From NCBI RefSeq assembly GCF_024347395.1, contig NZ_AP025473.1, positions 124,001 through 188,000 on the forward strand: 64,000 nucleotides of DNA, read 5' to 3'. Origin of the DNA: Vibrio cortegadensis (GTDB lineage: Bacteria; Pseudomonadota; Gammaproteobacteria; Enterobacterales; Vibrionaceae). Shown here piece after piece: positions 7,253 to 16,446 of this stretch (position 1 is the stretch's first letter; the number at the start of each line of letters is the position of its first letter). Both the position numbers and the translations under genes were made by a program. Below the pieces are notes generated by a model. It ran no database searches, was not told the DNA's origin, and worked only from the letters and a program-made list of their open reading frames with translations.

Positions 7253-8284
7253 CTATTCCCAATCAAGGATAACCTTGCCTGAAAGCCCGCTACGCATAGC
7301 GTCAAAGCCTTTTTGGAAGTCATCAACCTTGAAGTGGTGCGTGATGATTGGTGTTAGATCTAGGCCAGATTGAATCAAAGAAGCCATTTTGTACCACGTT
7401 TCGAACATTTCACGACCGTAAATGCCTTTGATCACCAAGCCTTTGAAAATCACTTGGTTCCAATCGATGCACATATCTGATGGTGGAATACCTAGCAACG
7501 CAATCTTACCGCCGTGATTCATGTTCGTCAGCATGCTGTTAAATGCAGATGGGTTACCTGACATTTCCATACCAACATCAAAACCTTCCGTCATGCCTAG
7601 ATCAGCCATCACATCTTCAAGTTTTTCGTTCATAACGTTTACTGCGCGAGTGACACCCATTTTTTGAGCCAACTCTAAGCGGTATTCGTTCACATCTGTG
7701 ATCACCACATGGCGAGCACCTGCGTGTTTCGCAACCGCTGCTGCCATGATACCAATTGGGCCAGCGCCAGTGATCAGCACATCTTCACCAACCAAATCGA
7801 ATGACAATGCAGTGTGTACTGCGTTACCAAACGGGTCAAAGATAGACGCTAGATCATCTGAAATTTCAGCCGGGATCTTAAATGCATTGAATGCAGGGAT
7901 CACAAGGAATTCAGAGAACGCACCAGTACGGTTCACACCAACACCCGTAGTATTACGACAAAGGTGAGTACGACCGCCACGGCAGTTACGGCAGTGACCA
8001 CATGTAATATGACCTTCGCCAGATACACGATCACCAATTTCGAAACCGCGAACTTCTTGGCCAATGCCGACCACTTCACCTACGTATTCATGACCCACAA
8101 CCATAGGTACAGGAATCGTCTTTTGTGACCATTCATCCCAGTTGTAAATATGTACGTCAGTACCACAAATTGCCGTTTTCTTAATACGGATAAGAATATC
8201 ATTATGACCCATTTCAGGTTTCTCAACCTCGGTCATCCAAATGCCTTCTTCAGGCTTTAGTTTTGATAGTGCTTTAATTTTCAT
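7253..8284 (-). CDS. tdh: L-threonine 3-dehydrogenase
   Basis: Oxidises L-threonine to 2-amino-3-ketobutyrate with NAD+, the first step of threonine breakdown to glycine and acetyl-CoA. The 343-residue length is near that of the E. coli enzyme. Catalytic zinc ligands are visible in AICGTD (Cys about 38) and GHEYVG (His and Glu about 63-64). The four-Cys structural zinc loop is C-GHC-RNC-RGGRTHLC (about residues 93-107). The Rossmann motif is GAGPIGIM (about 170). It follows kbl by 19 bp on the same strand, so the two form a kbl-tdh operon. Cytoplasmic. The mobile element to the left stops just beyond its terminator and does not disrupt it. Confidence 0.97.
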   Translation of the reverse strand: MKIKALSKLKPEEGIWMTEVEKPEMGHNDILIRIKKTAICGTDVHIYNWDEWSQKTIPVPMVVGHEYVGEVVGIGQEVRGFEIGDRVSGEGHITCGHCRNCRGGRTHLCRNTTGVGVNRTGAFSEFLVIPAFNAFKIPAEISDDLASIFDPFGNAVHTALSFDLVGEDVLITGAGPIGIMAAAVAKHAGARHVVITDVNEYRLELAQKMGVTRAVNVMNEKLEDVMADLGMTEGFDVGMEMSGNPSAFNSMLTNMNHGGKIALLGIPPSDMCIDWNQVIFKGLVIKGIYGREMFETWYKMASLIQSGLDLTPIITHHFKVDDFQKGFDAMRSGLSGKVILDWE

Positions 8285-8303
8285 AATTATTCCTCTCGCC
8301 TGA

Positions 8304-9500
8304 TTAAGCGATGATCTCCATGTCTTTACCTACTTGGATAAAGGCATCAATGGCACGATCTAACTGTTCACGAGTATGAGCAGCCGACATTTGTGTACGA
8401 ATACGAGCTTGGCCTTTTGGCACAACAGGGAAAGAGAACGCGACAACGTAGATATCTTTTTCTAACGCACGCTCTGCGAATTCAGCTGCTAATTTTGCGT
8501 CACCTAACATAATTGGAATGATAGCGTGATCAGCACCGCCCATAGTGAAACCAGCCGCTTCCATACGAGTACGGAAGTGTGCAGAATTTTCCCACAGTTG
8601 AGTGCGTAGGTCGCCAGATTCAGCAAGCAGATCAAGCACACGAATTGAAGCAGAAACAATTGCAGGAGCAACAGAGTTTGAGAATAGGTACGGACGAGAA
8701 CGCTGACGTAGCCAGTCGATCACCTCTTTCTTACCTGATGTGTAACCTCCTGATGCGCCACCCATTGCTTTTCCTAGCGTACCAGTAATGATATCGATAC
8801 GGTCGATAACGTCGTGGTGTTCGTGAGTACCCGCGCCATTTTCGCCCATGAAGCCAACTGCGTGAGAGTCATCTACCATCACAAGTGCTTCGTATTTATC
8901 CGCTAGGTCACAGATAGCTGGAAGGTTCGCAACCACACCGTCCATAGAGAACACACCATCAGTTACGATAAGTGTATGGCGAGCACCCGCTTCTTTTGCT
9001 GCAATTAATTGCGCTTCAAGTTCTTCCATGTTGTTGTTCGCGTAACGGAAACGCATCGCTTTACAAAGACGAACGCCATCAATGATAGAAGCGTGGTTTA
9101 GTGCATCTGAGATGATTGCATCTTCTTTGCCTAAAATAGTCTCAAATAGACCCGCGTTAGCATCAAAACAAGATGTGTATAGGATCGTGTCTTCTTTGCC
9201 TAGGAAAGTAGACAGTTTTTCTTCTAGCACTTTATGTGAGTCTTGAGTACCACAGATAAAGCGAACAGAAGCCATACCGAAACCGTGCTCATCCATGCCG
9301 CCTTTTGCTGCTTCGATGAGGGCTGGGTGGTTAGCTAAACCAAGGTAGTTATTAGCACAAAAGTTCAGTACTTCTTGGCCTGTTGAGATAGAAACTGACG
9401 CTTTTTGTGCTGAAGTGATGATACGTTCTGATTTGTATAAACCATCATTTTTCACTTCTTCAATTTGATTTTGAATCTGTTGGTAAAATGCTGAAGACAT
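8304..9500 (-). CDS. kbl: Glycine C-acetyltransferase (2-amino-3-ketobutyrate CoA ligase)
   Basis: PLP enzyme that cleaves 2-amino-3-ketobutyrate with CoA to glycine and acetyl-CoA, using the product of Tdh directly. The 398-residue length equals that of E. coli Kbl. Visible features are the N-terminal FCANNYLGLA motif of the alpha-oxoamine synthase family, DDSHAVGFMG for the PLP ring, and GTLGKAMGGASGG with the Schiff-base Lys near residue 244. First gene of the kbl-tdh operon. A CRP-like site lies about 107 bp upstream, consistent with catabolite control, although Lrp or leucine control known from E. coli cannot be judged from sequence. Confidence 0.97.
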   Translation of the reverse strand: MSSAFYQQIQNQIEEVKNDGLYKSERIITSAQKASVSISTGQEVLNFCANNYLGLANHPALIEAAKGGMDEHGFGMASVRFICGTQDSHKVLEEKLSTFLGKEDTILYTSCFDANAGLFETILGKEDAIISDALNHASIIDGVRLCKAMRFRYANNNMEELEAQLIAAKEAGARHTLIVTDGVFSMDGVVANLPAICDLADKYEALVMVDDSHAVGFMGENGAGTHEHHDVIDRIDIITGTLGKAMGGASGGYTSGKKEVIDWLRQRSRPYLFSNSVAPAIVSASIRVLDLLAESGDLRTQLWENSAHFRTRMEAAGFTMGGADHAIIPIMLGDAKLAAEFAERALEKDIYVVAFSFPVVPKGQARIRTQMSAAHTREQLDRAIDAFIQVGKDMEIIA

Positions 9501-9606
9501 TATCCAATTCCTTCCTAGTTATTATGAATAGTAACTTTAGAGTCACTTTTTCGTAGGGGGACAAAAATCATTCGCTATATGGCTTACATTTACTAAAAAA
9601 CCATAG

Positions 9607-9622
9607 TGTGAGCTGAATCACT
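9607..9622. promoter_or_regulatory. CRP-like site upstream of kbl
   Basis: TGTGAGCTGAATCACT matches TGTGA-N6-TCACA except for the last base. Placed about 107 bp upstream of the kbl start, it is in range for catabolite activation. Prediction only. Confidence 0.4.
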
Positions 9623-9794
9623 TTTGCTCTAAAACCGTTGTCATCATTGTAGTTCATCCATTTGATTTCGATTATCCCTCAAGGTGGAAAAGCATTGGTG
9701 AATTCAAGGCACAAATATAACGGTCATTCCCTCTTACCATTACTGACGTATTTTATTGTGAACTATAGAGAAGATAATGTCCGGCTAGACCCAA

Positions 9795-9829
9795 TAAAAA
9801 AGCGACCTAATTTAAAAACTAGATCGCTT
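9795..9829 (-). terminator. Terminator of the tlh-like gene
   Basis: On the minus strand, AAGCGATCTAG pairs with CTAGGTCGCTT-like bases (one mismatch) around an A/T loop and runs into six T residues. It lies about 65 bp beyond the tlh stop. Confidence 0.7.
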
Positions 9830-9892
9830 ACATCCATAATCACTAGAAAAGAGGTCAAAATCTAAACTGCGATACTGGCAATAGAGTAAAGA

Positions 9893-11140
9893 TTAGAAAT
9901 TAAATCGATCTAATCCCTTCGCTAGCATTTGATCAGCTATGTATCTATGCGCTGCCGTAGTTGGGTGCGTAACCCCCCAAAATACATATTTATCAGAACC
10001 ATTTGCCGCACAATCATTCGTTAGGCTATGACTCAGTAAATAATCAATAGAAGAGCTTCGATTAATATTCAAACAGGCGTCACTAGCATTTGCAAAGCCA
10101 TGCTGAGTCGGATTACCCGTCAACTCTTCAAACAGTGTGTATGTATCATACAGCGTCACATTATACCCTTGCAGAATATAGTAAGCCGCTTGCTCTTGAA
10201 TGAAACTATTAAAAGCGATTATTTTTGCACGAACTTTAGTAACCTCTTCTGTCGTTGAATACTTAAATTGCGGTGCTTTTGTTGCATCAGGCAGAGTCAT
10301 CAATAAAATATTTTTTGCCCCAGCATCGGTCAAGCGAACAAGTGCGCTGCTATAATCCGCTTTTACGTCTCCAACCTCACGGTTGTAATTCATAAAGTCA
10401 TTGAGGCCAAACTCTAAAGTAAATAGAGTATTTTCTGGGTTATAGTTCTTTGCCATCTTCATATAAGTAAGGTATGACGTCACTTGATCATAAACACCAG
10501 TCAAAGCAACATACTGATTGGTCCCTGCAGCACCACCTACCGCCCAATTGTAGAGGGGCAAGTTTTTTGCGTTCGCAATGTATTCCGTCCATACAAAACC
10601 ATTAGAGAAATGGCCCAAGAACCACGAGTTCGGATTGGGGAAACGCCACTGGGCAGCATTAAAGATATTACCGGTATCAGAGAGGCTATCTCCAAAAGCA
10701 ACCATGCGATTAATCTGATTTGGTTGCATCACCGCATCATTGGTCCATATCGAATGGTTATATGAAAAACGATTATCTGCCGCAAAATAGGTCATATCGA
10801 CATTTTCTCTGTCCATGCCTAACGTTTCGCTACAGCGTTGCTTAATTAGTTCTTGAGGTGTATCGGTATAAAACAGGTTTTTAAAAGAGGTCGACGACCA
10901 CCAATATCCATCAACTTTTAGGTAGTTACCTTCGGAATTCTTCGCCCACTCCCAATCAGAAGCAGAGTCGTCATGTGAATTACTGGTGCGGTACCAACAA
11001 CGCACATAGGTATAGGTTTCTTTACCTTGAACGCCACTGACTTGTGCCGCAGTAATCGATTCAGGAACAACGACGGTTTCTGTTGCCGCCGTAACAGTAA
11101 AAGGCAATATTGCGCTAAGTAGAATAGTCAATTTTTTCAT
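9893..11140 (-). CDS. tlh: Thermolabile-haemolysin-family GDSL phospholipase
   Basis: Secreted lecithin-dependent phospholipase/lysophospholipase of the Vibrio TLH family. I use the start at 11140 (415 residues) because AAGAAAG precedes it and it begins a clean signal peptide (MKKLTILLSAILPFTVTAA); an in-frame ATG at 11170 is less likely. An N-terminal domain with the YTYVRCWYRTS motif precedes the SGNH hydrolase domain. Block I is VAFGDSLSDTGN with the Ser nucleophile near residue 143, then FGLNDF for block III, and WGVTHPTTAAHR at the C-terminus holding the catalytic His. In the usual D-x-x-H motif the Asp is replaced by Gly. A chloride ion filling this Asp position has been described in a Vibrio phospholipase of this family, so activity is still expected. 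Single-gene unit with its own terminator. Confidence 0.9.
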   Translation of the reverse strand: MKKLTILLSAILPFTVTAATETVVVPESITAAQVSGVQGKETYTYVRCWYRTSNSHDDSASDWEWAKNSEGNYLKVDGYWWSSTSFKNLFYTDTPQELIKQRCSETLGMDRENVDMTYFAADNRFSYNHSIWTNDAVMQPNQINRMVAFGDSLSDTGNIFNAAQWRFPNPNSWFLGHFSNGFVWTEYIANAKNLPLYNWAVGGAAGTNQYVALTGVYDQVTSYLTYMKMAKNYNPENTLFTLEFGLNDFMNYNREVGDVKADYSSALVRLTDAGAKNILLMTLPDATKAPQFKYSTTEEVTKVRAKIIAFNSFIQEQAAYYILQGYNVTLYDTYTLFEELTGNPTQHGFANASDACLNINRSSSIDYLLSHSLTNDCAANGSDKYVFWGVTHPTTAAHRYIADQMLAKGLDRFNF

Positions 11141-11574
11141 CGTATCTTTCTTCTTATGATTAAATGACAAACCAAATATAAGACAACCTTATATTTGTAA
11201 CGATTCAATTTTGAGCAATTACTCTAGTGAGTCAATACAAAACGTATGCAATTGATCTGGTTCTGGTATCAAGATCAATTTATCAATCACAACCTGTACT
11301 CTTGGCATTTATAAAACAAGAACACCTACACTCAAGAGCAAAAATATCGACACCATATATAAGCACATGCTTTATAAGTAATTTATTAACTACTCATTAT
11401 TCCGTTCTACGTTAACTTAATTCGTTTAAGCCGTGAATCTTTACACGAATCATGATTTAAAATTCATCAATTTATATTTTAGAAACCTTCTAACATGCCA
11501 ATAATATAATAAAGCCACAATCACTATCCGTAATCGTGGCTCTACATAATATTTCTTGCTAACCATAAGCTGTA
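11141..11574. other. AT-rich intergenic region between tlh and the MFS gene
   Basis: Contains the tlh promoter region and the terminator of the MFS gene. A 62-codon frame at 11227-11415 lacks a ribosome site and family features; I see no gene. Confidence 0.5.
11505..11541 (-). terminator. Terminator of the MFS gene
   Basis: On the minus strand AGCCACGATTAC pairs with GTGATTGTGGCT (two G-T pairs) around GGATA, followed by TTATTAT. It lies about 35 bp past the MFS stop. Confidence 0.6.
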
Positions 11575-12819
11575 CTAGGTTGTAATGGGTTCTCTCTCTA
11601 CGTTATCTTCACTGTGTTCTGCTAGCCAATATAGCCAGATCATCACTAAGCAGAGGAAGAAGCAGACCCCAAACAGCCAGTTTGAACTGAGTGATTCAAT
11701 CACCACCCCACCGACAAGAGGTGCAATGGCAAAACCAAGGGAATACAAAGCTGCGGCTCCAAAATAGGAACCTCTTAAATGTGCAGGAGCCAAACGGTCG
11801 ATCTGAACATTTAGCGTCGGGAATGCAATCACCTCCCCCATACTCAACACAAAACAGGCAATTCCCCACCCAATTGGCCAATCCGCAGGTGTCATTAAAA
11901 AACCTATTTGAGCTGCAGCCATCAGAGCCATACCTATTCGAGTTCGAACAAACAGTGGAATGTGTTCTAACCATTTCAACATCGGAAATTGGAATATAAT
12001 AATGGTAAGCGTATTAACGAGTACTAAGCCTGCAATAATTTGCGCAGCATCCGATGTCGATGCTCGTACAATAACCTGAGGAATTGATGATTCAACTTGA
12101 GCATAAACAAACATCATAATGAAGTTCGCTAGCATCAATTTAACGAAAATATTGTCTTTACGGATAACCTTGAGCGTCGCGGAGAAATTGGGCAACATCG
12201 ATGAATCAGGTTTTGTATGCACTCCTCGCCTCTCTATCCCGAACAGAAGCCAAAACCCGTATACAACGTAAGTCGCCCCAGCAATAAAGAATAAATTTTG
12301 CGGCTGGCTCAGCCCAATGGTAATACCGATCAGCGGCCCAATCGCACCACCCAGATTTAACAAAAAATACCGTACGTTCAACGCCAACTCTCGGTCTTTT
12401 ACATTATCTAAATTATCACCGATGACAGCTTTGGCTGGCGCTTCAATCATTGGGCGCATCAGTCCCGTAATGATGATCAATACATAAAATTGCCAAACCT
12501 CACTGGCCAAGCCAATTCCGCTATAAGCGACGGCTGCGATCCAACTTCCGCACACCATGACCCACTTCCGACCAAACTTGTCAGAAATATAGCCTGAATA
12601 AAGCCCTGTCACCGCCCCTACAACGGCAGATGATGCCAACATTCCACCCACTTCAACTGCGGTTGCCCCATAATCTTTATACAAGAAGACAATCAAAAAT
12701 GGCCATGCCATAAAAAAGCTGGTGCGTGCGATTAATGTCCCGACCAATACCGTCCACACTGAAAAATTAAACCTTTGTACTCTTTCAAGCTGAAATAAAC
12801 TGTCCTCACTTTTGCTCAT
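11575..12819 (-). CDS. MFS transporter, probable drug or metabolite exporter
   Basis: About 414 residues with 12 predicted membrane helices. The start at 12819 is chosen over 12870 because AGGGAGA lies seven bases before it and the extra N-terminal residues look non-coding. The loop between helices 2 and 3 carries the MFS motif A (GYISDKFGRKWVM), and helix 4-5 has a GLMRPMIEAPAKAVIGD stretch reminiscent of MdtH-like exporters. Substrate cannot be read from sequence. A LysR regulator is divergent about 450 bp upstream, the usual arrangement for a regulator of its neighbour. Confidence 0.8.
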   Translation of the reverse strand: MSKSEDSLFQLERVQRFNFSVWTVLVGTLIARTSFFMAWPFLIVFLYKDYGATAVEVGGMLASSAVVGAVTGLYSGYISDKFGRKWVMVCGSWIAAVAYSGIGLASEVWQFYVLIIITGLMRPMIEAPAKAVIGDNLDNVKDRELALNVRYFLLNLGGAIGPLIGITIGLSQPQNLFFIAGATYVVYGFWLLFGIERRGVHTKPDSSMLPNFSATLKVIRKDNIFVKLMLANFIMMFVYAQVESSIPQVIVRASTSDAAQIIAGLVLVNTLTIIIFQFPMLKWLEHIPLFVRTRIGMALMAAAQIGFLMTPADWPIGWGIACFVLSMGEVIAFPTLNVQIDRLAPAHLRGSYFGAAALYSLGFAIAPLVGGVVIESLSSNWLFGVCFFLCLVMIWLYWLAEHSEDNVEREPITT

Positions 12820-13265
12820 AGAATCTCCCTTTAACGACCTAACCATTCCGCATTGTGCAACATGCATCACATTTGCATGCTATTTAGCCAGTATAGAAAA
12901 GTAACGTTAAAAATAAAGGATAAATTTACTCATGCTATCAAAACAGTATTAATCATTAATATCATAAATAAAGCCCTTGTTTTTATTTCATTTATTCAAT
13001 AGCGATTACCATCAGTTCGATACTTTATCTGGTACTTATGCATGAGAAAATTATCAATTTTGCCAAACTAATTTACAGCACGGCATCAAGCATGCGTTAT
13101 TATCAATTTATTTAAAACTCGACAGCTGACCACGCTTTATCCTAGCGAGAAGAATTAAATGCCTGTATTTTGTTATACGTAGAGCCGCAAGTAGCAATAC
13201 ACTTATGTTTTCACATGAAAGTGATATGCGTAAACCACTGAATTCACCGACCAAAATGATAAATT
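12820..13265. other. AT-rich divergent promoter region between the MFS and LysR genes
   Basis: 446 bases that must hold both promoters. Very A/T-rich, with many TATAAT-like words but no clear palindrome that I would single out, and no open frame with a ribosome site. Confidence 0.4.
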
Positions 13266-14198
13266 ATGATTAACCCCAAACTGATTTCTTTATTACCTGA
13301 TCTTGCTTCATTTATATTGGTTGTGAATGAAGGTAGTTTTACTGCCGCGGCCAAAAAACTCGGAGCAACCCCTTCCGCTCTTAGTAAGCTGATTACACGC
13401 TTAGAAAATGCGTTATCCGTTAAATTATTTGAGCGCACCACTCGAAAGTTGATCATTACGCAAGCAGGGCAGAAGGTGTATGACCAAAGTGTATTGATGG
13501 TTAATGCCGCTCAGCAAGCGGTTGAACTTTCAACGGAAGATCATGCTGAGCCCGCAGGTTCACTCACGGTTGCAGCCCCGGAAGCCTTTCTCAATTCAGT
13601 TCTCCAACCTTTCGTTGTACCTTTCCTCAAACAGTACCCGGAAATCCAACTCAAGCTACGAGCCGCTGATGGCAATATTGATCTGTTTAAGCATAATGTC
13701 GATGTAGCGTTCAAATTGACAGATAAACCTGATGAAAATTTGGTATTAAAAGAGATCGGAAAGACGAATCTAGTGCTCTGTGCCAGCCCGGATTACTTAT
13801 CTCAAAAAGGGATTCCGGATCACCCAACAGAACTTGCAACTCATGACTGCCTGTATCTTGCTGAAACCGATAAAGATCATATTTGGGACTTTTTAAAAGA
13901 TGATGAATTCCACACAGTATCAGTCACTGGCCGTTACGCGGTGAATCACTCTCAAATGCGCTTAAATGGTGTCAAGAATGGTTTAGGGATCGGTATTTTC
14001 CATGATTTTGTCATTAAAGATGCGATTTCTGAAGGGAGCGTAGTTCAGGTTCTTGATGACTGGACGATTAAGAGTAACTACCACGGTGCGATCGCAATGC
14101 AATACGCTCAAACTAAATATATGCCTGCTCGTTTGCGAGTCTTCATTGACTACGCAATCAATAACTTAACTCACAAGCTTTACATCGACCAACAGTAA
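13266..14198 (+). CDS. LysR-family transcriptional regulator
   Basis: 310 residues. The N-terminal winged helix-turn-helix is clear (FTAAAKKLGATPSALSKLITRLENALSVKLFERTTRKLIIT, about residues 24-65 in shortened form), followed by the two-lobe periplasmic-binding-like co-inducer domain. LysR proteins act as tetramers on T-N11-A sites and usually control a divergent neighbour, here the MFS exporter at 11575-12819. The effector cannot be deduced. The gene stands alone and converges with the PepSY gene, sharing the terminator at 14216-14257. Confidence 0.9.
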   Translation: MINPKLISLLPDLASFILVVNEGSFTAAAKKLGATPSALSKLITRLENALSVKLFERTTRKLIITQAGQKVYDQSVLMVNAAQQAVELSTEDHAEPAGSLTVAAPEAFLNSVLQPFVVPFLKQYPEIQLKLRAADGNIDLFKHNVDVAFKLTDKPDENLVLKEIGKTNLVLCASPDYLSQKGIPDHPTELATHDCLYLAETDKDHIWDFLKDDEFHTVSVTGRYAVNHSQMRLNGVKNGLGIGIFHDFVIKDAISEGSVVQVLDDWTIKSNYHGAIAMQYAQTKYMPARLRVFIDYAINNLTHKLYIDQQ

Positions 14199-14215
14199 TC
14201 TCTCGTTCAGATTAT

Positions 14216-14257
14216 GATAAAAACCTGAGTTCACTTTGCAGCGGTAAACTCAGGTTT
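14216..14257 (-). terminator. Terminator, mainly for the PepSY gene
   Basis: AAACCTGAGTT and AACTCAGGTTT form an 11-bp stem. The T run (TTTTTATC) is on the minus strand, so it ends the leftward PepSY gene best; it may also stop the LysR transcript. Confidence 0.75.
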
Positions 14258-14282
14258 GATGCCTTAGATTTAATCGAATCCG

Positions 14283-15731
14283 CTAGTTAAGTGCCGACTT
14301 TAACTGGCTTACACGCTGAAAGATAAGCCAGTCAATAATGAGCATAACAGCAATCGTTCCGCCCGCCATTGGCATTACCAACCCCAAAATAATGATGGTC
14401 ACAATACCTGCCTTCCATAAGCCATCACTCTCAAAACGAGGTGGCGCACCGATTCTCATTTGTCCTGTCGGTCGACGGATCCACCACATGACACCCCCCG
14501 TAACAGCAATGACAATAAAAGCTAAGCAGAAAACCACATTCAAAATTTTATTCAATATACTGATGTCACCTTGATGAAGTGCAATACCTGCCGCCATTAA
14601 TTTCGCGACTACGCTGTAATCATCCCAAGTCACATCCGCTAAGATTTTTCCTGAATATTGATCGATATGAGTCGTTCTATCGAGCCTTGGATCAGTAACA
14701 TCTCCGCTCATGGTGTTTGCTGTTAAGGTGTAAACTCCGGTTTCTGAGCGCGGGAAATTCAATTTAAACTGCGTAAAACCTAACGCTTTGGCTTGGCTCA
14801 ACAGTTGATCGATATTCACTGCTTGTAATTCCGCATGCGAGCCCAATTCATTACTGTCATTCTGGGCTAACATCGCACTGTGATCGTGAGATTCAGGCAA
14901 CAATGTCTGTTCCAAATTCCATGGCACCTCCTCTTCACTACCATGATTCATGGAAGCATGAGTTAACGTTGACAGTGGTACATCATCCCACTTCTGTGCA
15001 GGAAAACTGCTCCATGGCTGAACAAATTTACTTCCCCACACGCCCGCCCAAGCTAATCCCGAAATTAGAAAAAGCAACATCACAATGGACAAGACACCAC
15101 CAAGGTTCGCATGAAGATCACGCATAAAAATACGAGAACCACTTGCCCACCTTAAGGTCAGAAATCCGGCTTTGCTCGCGGCATCTCGTGGTAACCAAAG
15201 ATAAATACCACTAACAAGTAGAACCACACTCAAACTCGCAGCAATTTCGATCAAGTAATCTCCCCAATCTCCTATTAATAAGGTGCCATGAATATCATTG
15301 GCAAGCTGATACCAGCTATCACTTCGATCTATACTTCCTAAAAGTTGCCCATTGAATGGATCAACCGTAATAAATCGTGTCTCTCCTGAATCAAATTTAA
15401 TAGAGAAACGGTTAGCGAGATCAGGCGTTGGGGCGGGAATAAATTGCGTGACGACGGCCTCTGGATAGGCCGAAACCACCTTGTCTAACTGGGTCGATAC
15501 CTTCAATCTTGTCTCTTGCGGTGTCACTTCAAGTTGTGTTTGATAACGATTAAATTCTATTTCATCATCAAAAAGCATGACTAAGCCAGTCAGGCTCAAA
15601 ATCAACATAAATGGGATCACAAAAAGGCCAGCGTAAAAATGCCAACGCCAAGTTAAAAAGTAACGGGATTTTGAATCATTTTTCGCACGTGATGCATCCA
15701 TGGGCGCAGCCGAAGCTTTATCGCTTTGCAT
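14283..15731 (-). CDS. PepSY-associated membrane protein (possible ferric-reductase-like)
   Basis: 482 residues with a start at 15731 supported by AAAGGA six bases upstream; an ATG at 15785 has poor spacing. Four main membrane segments: near residues 30-52 (FYAGLFVIPFMLILSLTGLVMLF), about 170-190, about 215-235, and a C-terminal pair around 400-475. Two periplasmic PepSY-type segments lie between them. Conserved His residues in WRWHFYAG, DLHANLGG and ALHQGD lie near the membrane and could bind haem, as proposed for PepSY_TM proteins linked to siderophore or iron reduction. The preceding DUF2946 gene is in the same direction, 139 bp upstream. I find no Fur box that I trust, so iron control is only suspected. 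Confidence 0.8.
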   Translation of the reverse strand: MQSDKASAAPMDASRAKNDSKSRYFLTWRWHFYAGLFVIPFMLILSLTGLVMLFDDEIEFNRYQTQLEVTPQETRLKVSTQLDKVVSAYPEAVVTQFIPAPTPDLANRFSIKFDSGETRFITVDPFNGQLLGSIDRSDSWYQLANDIHGTLLIGDWGDYLIEIAASLSVVLLVSGIYLWLPRDAASKAGFLTLRWASGSRIFMRDLHANLGGVLSIVMLLFLISGLAWAGVWGSKFVQPWSSFPAQKWDDVPLSTLTHASMNHGSEEEVPWNLEQTLLPESHDHSAMLAQNDSNELGSHAELQAVNIDQLLSQAKALGFTQFKLNFPRSETGVYTLTANTMSGDVTDPRLDRTTHIDQYSGKILADVTWDDYSVVAKLMAAGIALHQGDISILNKILNVVFCLAFIVIAVTGGVMWWIRRPTGQMRIGAPPRFESDGLWKAGIVTIIILGLVMPMAGGTIAVMLIIDWLIFQRVSQLKSALN

Positions 15732-15870
15732 TGTTTTTCCTTTCTTCCAAGCAAAGAAACCCGTCCACATCAATGGCGAGTTCATTCCTTGCTTACTTTG
15801 ACTTTACTTCATACCAATTCAAACATAAGGCTTGATTGGTTCATTATTTTTATAGTGTTCAACAAATTTT

Positions 15871-16224
15871 CTAAGAAAGTATCGTCGGAGGGGCGCGAGG
15901 AACTTGCCATTGATAACGAACACTTAGAGCCAAAAAAGTGTATCGACTTTCAATAGCGAAACTCAATCGTTGGAGTAAAGGTGTGGTTGAAAGATCAATT
16001 TGATGGAAAGGGGAAAAATGACTAAATGGGCATGGTTTTCCGTTGTGAGTGTCCGCAGTTCCCTCTTCAATTTGTACTAACTCAAAACCATTGAGTGTAC
16101 ACAATGTTGCCCACACGCCAGCACTATTACCGTGAGCATTGATAACAGGCATCAGCGCAACTAAAACCCAACTCAGGGCAGTCGCTAGCAACATTGATCG
16201 ATTAAAGATGGATAAGCGTTTCAT
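15871..16224 (-). CDS. DUF2946 family protein
   Basis: 117 residues with an N-terminal signal or membrane helix (about residues 8-30, SMLLATALSWVLVALMPVINA), a CTLNG segment, a central CPFSHF motif, and a C-terminal RAPP ending. These are marks of DUF2946, a small family found beside TonB-dependent receptors, PepSY proteins and copper or iron genes. It lies directly upstream of the PepSY gene on the same strand and may form an operon with it. Cys and His residues suggest metal contact, but no function is established. Confidence 0.7.
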   Translation of the reverse strand: MKRLSIFNRSMLLATALSWVLVALMPVINAHGNSAGVWATLCTLNGFELVQIEEGTADTHNGKPCPFSHFSPFHQIDLSTTPLLQRLSFAIESRYTFLALSVRYQWQVPRAPPTILS

Positions 16225-16335
16225 TGGTTCACTCTATAGTTTCAGGGCAAGAGTATACAATCAAACAAAACTTATCAAAAAATCATAACACTATTTTAAC
16301 CCAGTTCACGAAGTTGTATCTTTGTGAACCACATA

Positions 16336-16366
16336 CAAAAACACTCTGCTGTAGAAGCAGAGTGCT
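16336..16366 (-). terminator. Terminator of the cytochrome b562 gene
   Basis: CACTCTGCT and AGCAGAGTG form a 9-bp stem around a five-base loop; the minus strand runs on into TTTTTGT. It lies about 80 bp beyond the cybC stop. Confidence 0.75.
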
Positions 16367-16446
16367 TTAAATCGGCAAAGGCTTAGGATATCGAGAGGTG
16401 AGTAAAGCGGTACATTGCTTACTTGCTTGCTCACCCCTAGCTCAAT

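Larger units (their letters stand above)
9501..9892. other. Intergenic region upstream of kbl
   Basis: 392 bases with the kbl promoter region, a CRP-like site (9607-9622) and the tlh terminator (9795-9829). A 67-codon open frame at 9662-9865 has no credible ribosome site and runs through the terminator, so I do not call it. Confidence 0.5.

Noticed and set aside
9662..9865. A 67-codon open frame upstream of kbl
   Set aside because: No ribosome site, runs through the terminator of the tlh gene and has no recognisable protein features.
11227..11415. A 62-codon open frame between tlh and the MFS gene
   Set aside because: No credible start signal and AT-rich codon pattern typical of intergenic sequence.
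11696..11974. Open frames on both strands inside the 3' part of the MFS gene
   Set aside because: Shadows of the MFS coding region, with Cys- and Arg-rich translations and no start signal.
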